A stretch of 64,000 nucleotides of DNA from Poa pratensis (lineage: Eukaryota > Streptophyta > Magnoliopsida > Poales > Poaceae), in assembly GCA_947311845.1 (NCBI GenBank), contig CAMZMU010000027.1, positions 46,998,758 to 47,062,757 of the forward strand, written 5' to 3'. Positions 58,388-64,000 of the stretch are shown piece after piece. The stretch's first letter is position 1. Each line of letters begins with the position of its first letter. The notes beneath the pieces are model-generated. The model worked only from the letters and a program-made list of their open reading frames with translations, searched no databases and had not been told where the DNA came from. Position numbers and translations under genes: made by a program.

Positions 58388-61300
58388 ATGTCTCCTCCTG
58401 AGACTTCGGAACAAACCGAGGTTCCAGACCTCGAACTGGAGGTCGGAGAACGAGCCGGCTGGGAAGGTTCGGATGTAACTCCGGACGAAATCCAGTGGCT
58501 CAGGGCGACTCGGCGGATTCCCGCCGGGGTAGAGTGTCGCCTGCCAGAGGGCGAACTCGAGCCTCAAGTCAAGCAAGGGGAACGGGTGGTCTTCGTCGCG
58601 CACTTCCAGCGCGGCTTCGGACTGCCCGTTAGTGATTTCTTCCGGAGCTTCCTCGACAAGTTCGGACTCCAGGTTCATCACCTCCCCGCCAACGCCATCA
58701 CCACCTCTCTTGCATTGTTTCCTTCTCTGAGGGATACCTCGGCCTCGAAGCCACGGTAGACCTCTTTTCTCGCTACTTCCAACTCAAGCGGCAAGTGATC
58801 CCGGATCCAAAGAACAAGGATCTGCCCAAGCAATTAACCGCCTGCGGAGCTGCCACCATAGCTCCTCGCCGAAACTCCATCTTCCCACGTATCACTACTC
58901 CGGACACCGTTCGCAAGTGGCTCCGGACGTGGTTTTACGTGAAGAACTCCGGCGAAGAGGACCTCCTCAACCTGCCGGCGTTCAACCTCAGCCCTCCTAC
59001 AGAACAGCTCAACTGGGACTACACTCCCCCTCACACCGGCGAACTCAAGTCCATCCATGGGTATATTGCGAAATGGCAGGACCCGGAAGACCCCGGGAAC
59101 GACGGGAAAGTCCTGACGGCCGACGACCTGGCCTGCACATTCGTGAAGCGCAGGGTCTCCCCTCTTCAGGCGAGGTCTCACAAGATCTGCCACATGAGCG
59201 GTCTTTATGACCCCACCCGTCATACGCACGTTGCACTGGACAACGCCGCGGTAGCTCGGCGAGTCCGAGCTATCACCAAGTCCAAGATCTCTGACGCTTG
59301 GACATGGGGAAGGGAACCCCACTACCGGACCAATCCAGCGAAACAGGTACGCTATTCCGACGTTTTCTTCGATACTTCTTTACCACCGAGGTCTTGCTAC
59401 CGACGTTCACCTTGACAATTTTTCTTCCTAACTCCTTTTCATATGTCTGCCATACAGCTGTTCGCCCGCCAGACCGCCGAGGATGGAGTCCATCCTGCGG
59501 ACCACTTCGGCAAGGATCTCCCTGTCGAGGACCCACCATCCAACGTGGACCCTGACGACGAGGATTATATGCCCATTGCCTCGGCCCGCATCACCACCGC
59601 GGGTAAGCCTCAAGCACAAGCTTCAGTTCAAGAGATTTCGGATGACGAGGAGGGGTTCCTCGTCATGGAACCAATAAACGCGGTACCTCTCTCCCGCCTT
59701 CCTCACCTTCCGAACTTTACTCCAGCAACCAGCCGGAAACGCGCTGGTGCCGCAACTTCGGCCGCCGAACCATCCGCCACTGGAGCCTCCGGACCCACTG
59801 AGGCTCCGGTCAAGAGACGCCGGCTGAAGAAGTCCGGACTTCCTCCTCATGCCCGGGGGGCAAGAGGTTTCCTACCTCGGATGGGTAATGCTTTGCTTCT
59901 ATAGCCAACAATGTTTGTTGCTTAAACATATTATCTCGGTATTAACACTTGACCATCTTCTTTTCGTTGCAGTGCCCCCATAGACGTGGATCAGGAGGTA
60001 TCCTCCATGACTGCACCCGTTGGTGCCTCTGAAGCCACGACCACCCCGACGAACTCTCGCCCGGATCTCCTCCACCGAGGTCTGGCCCGGCCTTGGGGAA
60101 ATCTGCCCCCACCCGAGGTCAGACTTCTCCGCGTCCTCAAACGGATCAATCGCGCCAGAACTCCGGCTACCGCCTTGCCGGAGCCTCGACTCTCCCCCCG
60201 CAGCCAGACTGCCCGCAACCAACAGCAGCAACAGCAGAAGCATCAGCAGAAGCAACAGCCCAAGCAGCAGCCCCAAAAACCAGTTCGCCAGACTACCTTG
60301 CCGTTGGAGAAGGGCAAGGAGAAAGAAAAAGAGACGGTGAAGTCTAAGGTCACCCCCAAACCAACATCTGGGTCTGGCACCCTGACTATCTCTTCTCCCT
60401 CAAGGATGCAACCGAGGTCTCCTCCCCCGGCGACACGCCGAATTCCTCCATTCGCCGCACCCATTGATGAGACTGCCCCTCCGGCCGAAGAATATGCTCG
60501 GAGGGCATCTCTTATATTGGATAACCGGCCTGCTTCAAGCTCCGAGGCTACTTTGGCCTTGGAGGCCTCGGTTAGGGGCATCGAGCAGGGCGGACCGTGG
60601 GGATTTCCTCCTCTGCGCACTGATAGTGACCAGAGCCTCGGCTCCTTGGAACACTACAATGCAGACTGGAATTCTGCAGACATGGACGAGGTCTCTTCTG
60701 CCTCCTTGACCGCCCAAGGGGACGAGCATCCTGCGGGAGCAGCGCCTGCGCCCGACGCATGCTTGAAATGCAAACTTCTGCTTTGCTTGCTACTCGAGCT
60801 GTCAACGTAAGTTCCACTTTCTTTACTTTCATGCAGTATCTCCTCTAATATCCACCATCTCCAGTCCCCGAGATTCGAGGTAAACTATTGACGCTCCGCC
60901 GGAGTTAAAATTGTTTGGCTTGAATCTTAACTCTCCATTTTCATCCGACGTATCCAATCCATTTTATCTCACTTTAGCATGCACCTCGGGTACGAGTCCC
61001 CGAGACTCCTGTCGAGGCATACCCCGGCAACATTTTCCCAATGATTGACTCCGAGTCCCCGAGACTCTTGTCGAGGTATAGCCTTTCTAACCGAGCTATA
61101 TTTTTCTTCCTTGCAGAATGCTATGAACGTCGCACGGATATCTTCATACCCTCTGTTTGACCACAAGAAACTCCACGACGAGCACAAGGCCGTCCTTGCA
61201 GAAAAGAACTCTGGACGAGAAGCTGCAACAAGAGAAAGCCGAGTAGCTCGTCTGGTAAAGGAACTCAAGCGCATCACTGAGCTGCGGACGTCTGAAAAAG

Positions 61301-62289
61301 AGCAGCTGCAGGCGGAAAAGGCCAGTGTTGTTGAAACAGAGAAGAAACTTCGGGAGGATGCCGCCAAGGATCACGAGAATGCGCTCCAGTTAGCCGAGGC
61401 CCGCGCCACCTCGGCCACCGAGGCTTATGAAGCCCTTCAAGCTTCGGTTAACCAGCTCCTCCCGACGCTGGAACATATCAACCAAGAAATGGACAGTAAG
61501 CTTCTTGCCCCCCTTATCCTTGCTTTGTCCTCAACATTACTGGCTCTTTGCCGAACTGTTTCTTTCATTATTAACAGGCTATCCTCTGCAGAGCACTTCA
61601 CCTACACCCAAATCTCGGCCCGCAATATCACTGCTCAGCACAGGAGAGGCGTAACGAGACGAACCCCGATGGACCGTTGAGGACCACATCGTGGCCATCA
61701 AGCTCGGATCCATCCCTTGAAACCATTGGGTCCGAACTCCTCGACGCAGGTCTGTCTGCTTTCCGAGCCTTATGGCCTCTTGCCGATGCTCCCAAACTAC
61801 GCCCGAGCTCGCCGCCAAGCTTCGTGAAGCCGAACAAAGACTCCGAGAGTGGCGTTCATCTTCAGCTCGCGCTGGAGCTGATGCCGCTCTCAAATTCATC
61901 ATGACTTGGTGCGAGAAGATCGACCTCGAAAAGATGGACACTCTTCGCCGAGGCTCGCCCTGGTCCTCGGACCCAATTCTCATCAAGCGCCGCGAAAAGA
62001 TGGCTGCCTTCTTCGCTGGATATGCCAACACAAGAACTTGAGCGAAGGAGACACCTACTCCGACGCCGAGGATTACGAGCCAGAAGACGAGGAATACGAA
62101 ACAGAATCCGACGTCGAGGCCGAGCAAGGTGACGACGGTGAAACCCGCGAAGCAGAAACCGAGGCTTCTCCACAACCTGATGCCGAGGTTACTGCCGACG
62201 TTGCCAGCACTTCCCAGGCTACCTCGGCTCCGGACGAAATCCCTGCTGCATCGGCTGCTGCCGACGTAATTCCTGATGCCTCGACCTGA
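58388..62289 (+). pseudogene. Antisense accessory gene of the Tat-like element ('putative gypsy type transposon' domain), five exons
   Basis: ATG at 58388. Exons: 58373-59346; 59458 to about 59884; 59976 to about 60809; 61118-61495; 61579-62289 (TGA), all with GT-AG ends. Exon 1 encodes the domain called 'putative gypsy type transposon' (Transposase_28), with GFGLPVSDFF, DLFSRYFQLKRQ, FPRITTPDTVRKW and KWLRTWFYVKN motifs. Middle exons are Pro/Gln/Ser-rich; a Gln run is at about 60222-60280. Exon 4 is a coiled coil, and exon 5 has another coiled coil, a conserved TWCEKIDLEKMDTLRRG segment and a very acidic tail. Function unknown. Frameshifts near 58715, 59855 and within exon 5 (about 61675 and 61800, 62035) make this copy unable to code full length. 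Confidence 0.7.
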
Positions 62290-62913
62290 ACTTATGCTTG
62301 GCCAAAAAACTTCATTAAATCCCCGGTATGCCGGGACGCAGATGTAATCAAACTTAAGTAGTTCCTTTGCTACCTCTATTACTATTATGCTCATTCGAAC
62401 CATGCTTTTCTAAGCTTTATGTCGAATCCTTTTGAATGATTGCTCGAGTTTACTTTCGTGTTTACTATATTTGGCATTCTTTGCTCTTGTCTGCCATTCT
62501 GGCGTTCGACAGTCGAGTCACAAGATTGTTGTTCATAGCATACAGTACTTGGTAAATTCCGAGGTATGTTTCAAAGTCATCCGACATAAAAAAGAAGTAA
62601 AAACAGGGGTTAGTAAACGACATATGCCGAACTGTCTTTTTGGACCGAGTCCCCGAGTTCATTTTCATGTTTCCCATGTTCTTTCGTCTTTGCTCTTGAC
62701 TGCCATGCTGGCGTTCGTCAGTCGAGTCACAAGATTAGTTACATAGCATACAGTACTTGAAGTTTGAGACGAGGTTCAAAATAGCTCGGCATACGAACGA
62801 AGAAAGAGTACAAAAAAGAAACATGCAATCATAAGAGCGAGGCAGTCCCCGAGCTCACTCTCGAGGTGCCGAGTTTTATTTAAAGATCAGCCGAGGTACA
62901 TACATTACTTCCT
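62290..62913. repeat. Spacer between accessory gene and pol, with a duplicated segment
   Basis: A segment of about 90 bp around TTTGCTCTTG..CTGCCAT..CTGGCGTTCG..CAGTCGAGTCACAAGATT occurs at about 62480-62560 and again about 209 bp later, some 12 percent different by eye. Two AGTCCCCGAG motifs lie at 62648 and 62844. No gene. Confidence 0.7.
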
Positions 62914-64000
62914 TCAACAGTAGAAGGGTCGGAGTAGAGCTACATTCCATGGACGCTGAAGCTCCAAATCGGGTCTGTCCAGCCCATCTCCCCTTGGTTC
63001 CTGTGCATCTATAAGATAGTATGAATCATTGTGCAGAGCTCGGCTCACAATGTACGGTCCCTCCCATGGAGGTGACAACTTGTGCCGCCTTTACTGCGCT
63101 GCACAAGCCTCAGCACTAGGTCTCCTTCATTAAACTTTCGGGGTTTTACATGCCGGCTTTGATAGCGTCGGAGACCCTGCTGATATATTGCTGACCGAGA
63201 TAAGGCCAATTCTCTTGCTTCCTCAAGCAAATCTACAGCATCTTCCCGAGCTTCTTTAGCCTCGGCTTCTGTGTACATTGCCACTCTGGGCGCATCATAT
63301 TCAATGTCGGTTGGCAGCATTGCCTCGGCCCCATAGACCATGAAAAATGGCGTATAGCCAGTTGATCTGTTCGGTGTGGTCCTTAGACCCCACAGAACTG
63401 CTGGTATCTCATCGATCCAACACCCCGGTGTTTTCAACAGTGGTTCTATTAGCCGAGCTTTGATTCCGGCCAATACCAATGCATTTGACCTTTCTACTTG
63501 CCCATTAGCCTGTGGATGAGCCACCGAGGCTACATCAAGTCGAATTCCCTTACTCATGCAGAACCGAGCAAACTCTCCGACAGCAAAGTTCGTGCCGTTG
63601 TCTGTAATGATACTATGAGGATATCCATATCTCAGGATTATTTCCTTCAAAAAGGTCACTGCCGTATGACCATCCACCTTTCGGATTGGCTTCACCTCGA
63701 TCCACTTAGTGAATTTGTCCACCATCACCAGTATGTGAGTCATATTGCCTCGGGCTGGCTTGAATTCTCCCACCATGTCCAGACACCAAACTGCAAAGGG
63801 CCACGTGATAGGAATGGTTTGAGCGCCGAAGCTGGCATGTGCTGCTGCTTGGCGAACCTTTGGCACCCTTCACATTTCCGAACTATATCTTCTGCATCGG
63901 CATTGGCGGTGGGCCAATAGAACCCGTGCCGGAACACCTTGGCCACCAGAGCTCTTGTGCTGCAATGATGTCCACATTCTCCTTGGTGGATCTCTAAAAG
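62914..64000 (-). pseudogene. Integrase end of the Tat-like pol, cut by window end
   Basis: Read from 64000 downwards: an H2C2 zinc region (IHQGECGHH ... CEGCQRF), core D in CLDMVGEF (about 63775), D in ITDNGTNF (about 63600), E in NGQVERSN (about 63505), then the long C-terminal part ending with a TGA at 62916-62914 (WNVALLRPFY). Frameshifts near 63810 and 63080 interrupt it. RT and RNase H should lie beyond the window. Confidence 0.9.

Larger units (their letters stand above)
56561..64000 (-). mobile_element. Tat-like Ty3/gypsy element, minus strand, continues past the window
   Basis: 3' LTR 56561-57445, a polypurine tract beside it, an oppositely oriented accessory gene (58388-62289), and the integrase end of pol (62914-64000) on the - strand. 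The integrase resembles the Athila/Tat branch (WPFAVWCLDMVG, KFTKWIEVKPI). An accessory gene antisense to pol near the 3' LTR is known for Grande and RIRE2-type Tat elements. It is inserted in the internal part of the outer LTR element 37 bp from copia A; the 5 bp before it are TCACG, and the other side is not visible. Confidence 0.85.

Noticed and set aside
58834..59322. Minus-strand ORF opposite the first exon of the accessory gene
   Set aside because: GC-driven shadow of the + strand frame, which has the recognisable domain and splice sites.

Overview
The window is nuclear DNA of a grass, most likely a Pooideae/Triticeae species. The basis is a dense nest of LTR retrotransposons, Stowaway MITEs with TA target sites, tRNA-iMet primer sites (TTGGTATCAGAGC), a GC-rich plant gene with canonical GT-AG introns, and an LTR type at 26.6-28.1 kb that I remember as abundant in Triticeae. 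I ran no database search, so lineage names below are inference.

Layout. 1-11328: a chromodomain Ty3/gypsy element on the + strand. Only the end of its 5' LTR is in the window; the 4.0 kb 3' LTR is complete and gag-pol is broken. 11329-12348: the 3' end of a gene with duplicated CCHC-knuckle exons, interrupted by that element. 12693-18436 (-): a decayed multi-exon gene ending in a Ulp1/C48 SUMO-protease domain, with a 467-bp solo LTR in one exon. Together with the knuckle gene it looks like part of a Mutator-like element that carries a ULP gene. 18.4-26.5 kb: the genic island, with a Stowaway MITE, a 3 x 81 bp tandem repeat and the only intact gene seen, a three-exon RING-H2 membrane E3 ligase (21188-22687, -).

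26.5-64.0 kb: a retrotransposon nest. An LTR element on the - strand (LTR 26567-28094) sits inside a Stowaway MITE. Its internal part received a Sirevirus-like Ty1/copia element 'A' (30354-56523, -, TSD GATGC). A's integrase gene was hit by a second Sirevirus-like copia element 'B' (37158-51727, +, TSD AGATG). B's 5' LTR was hit by a 4.9 kb Helitron-like insertion (37802-42717) carrying a decayed Argonaute PIWI fragment. A 5'-truncated LINE lies in A's extra ORF. On the far side, a Tat-like gypsy element (56561 to beyond the end, -) carries an oppositely oriented, intron-containing accessory gene with its own TATA box.

Apart from the RING E3 ligase, every coding segment found is transposon-derived or broken. 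The most unusual parts are the Helitron with captured Argonaute exons, whose empty site is preserved in the sister LTR, the ULP-protease/knuckle gene pair, and the antisense accessory gene of the Tat-like element.
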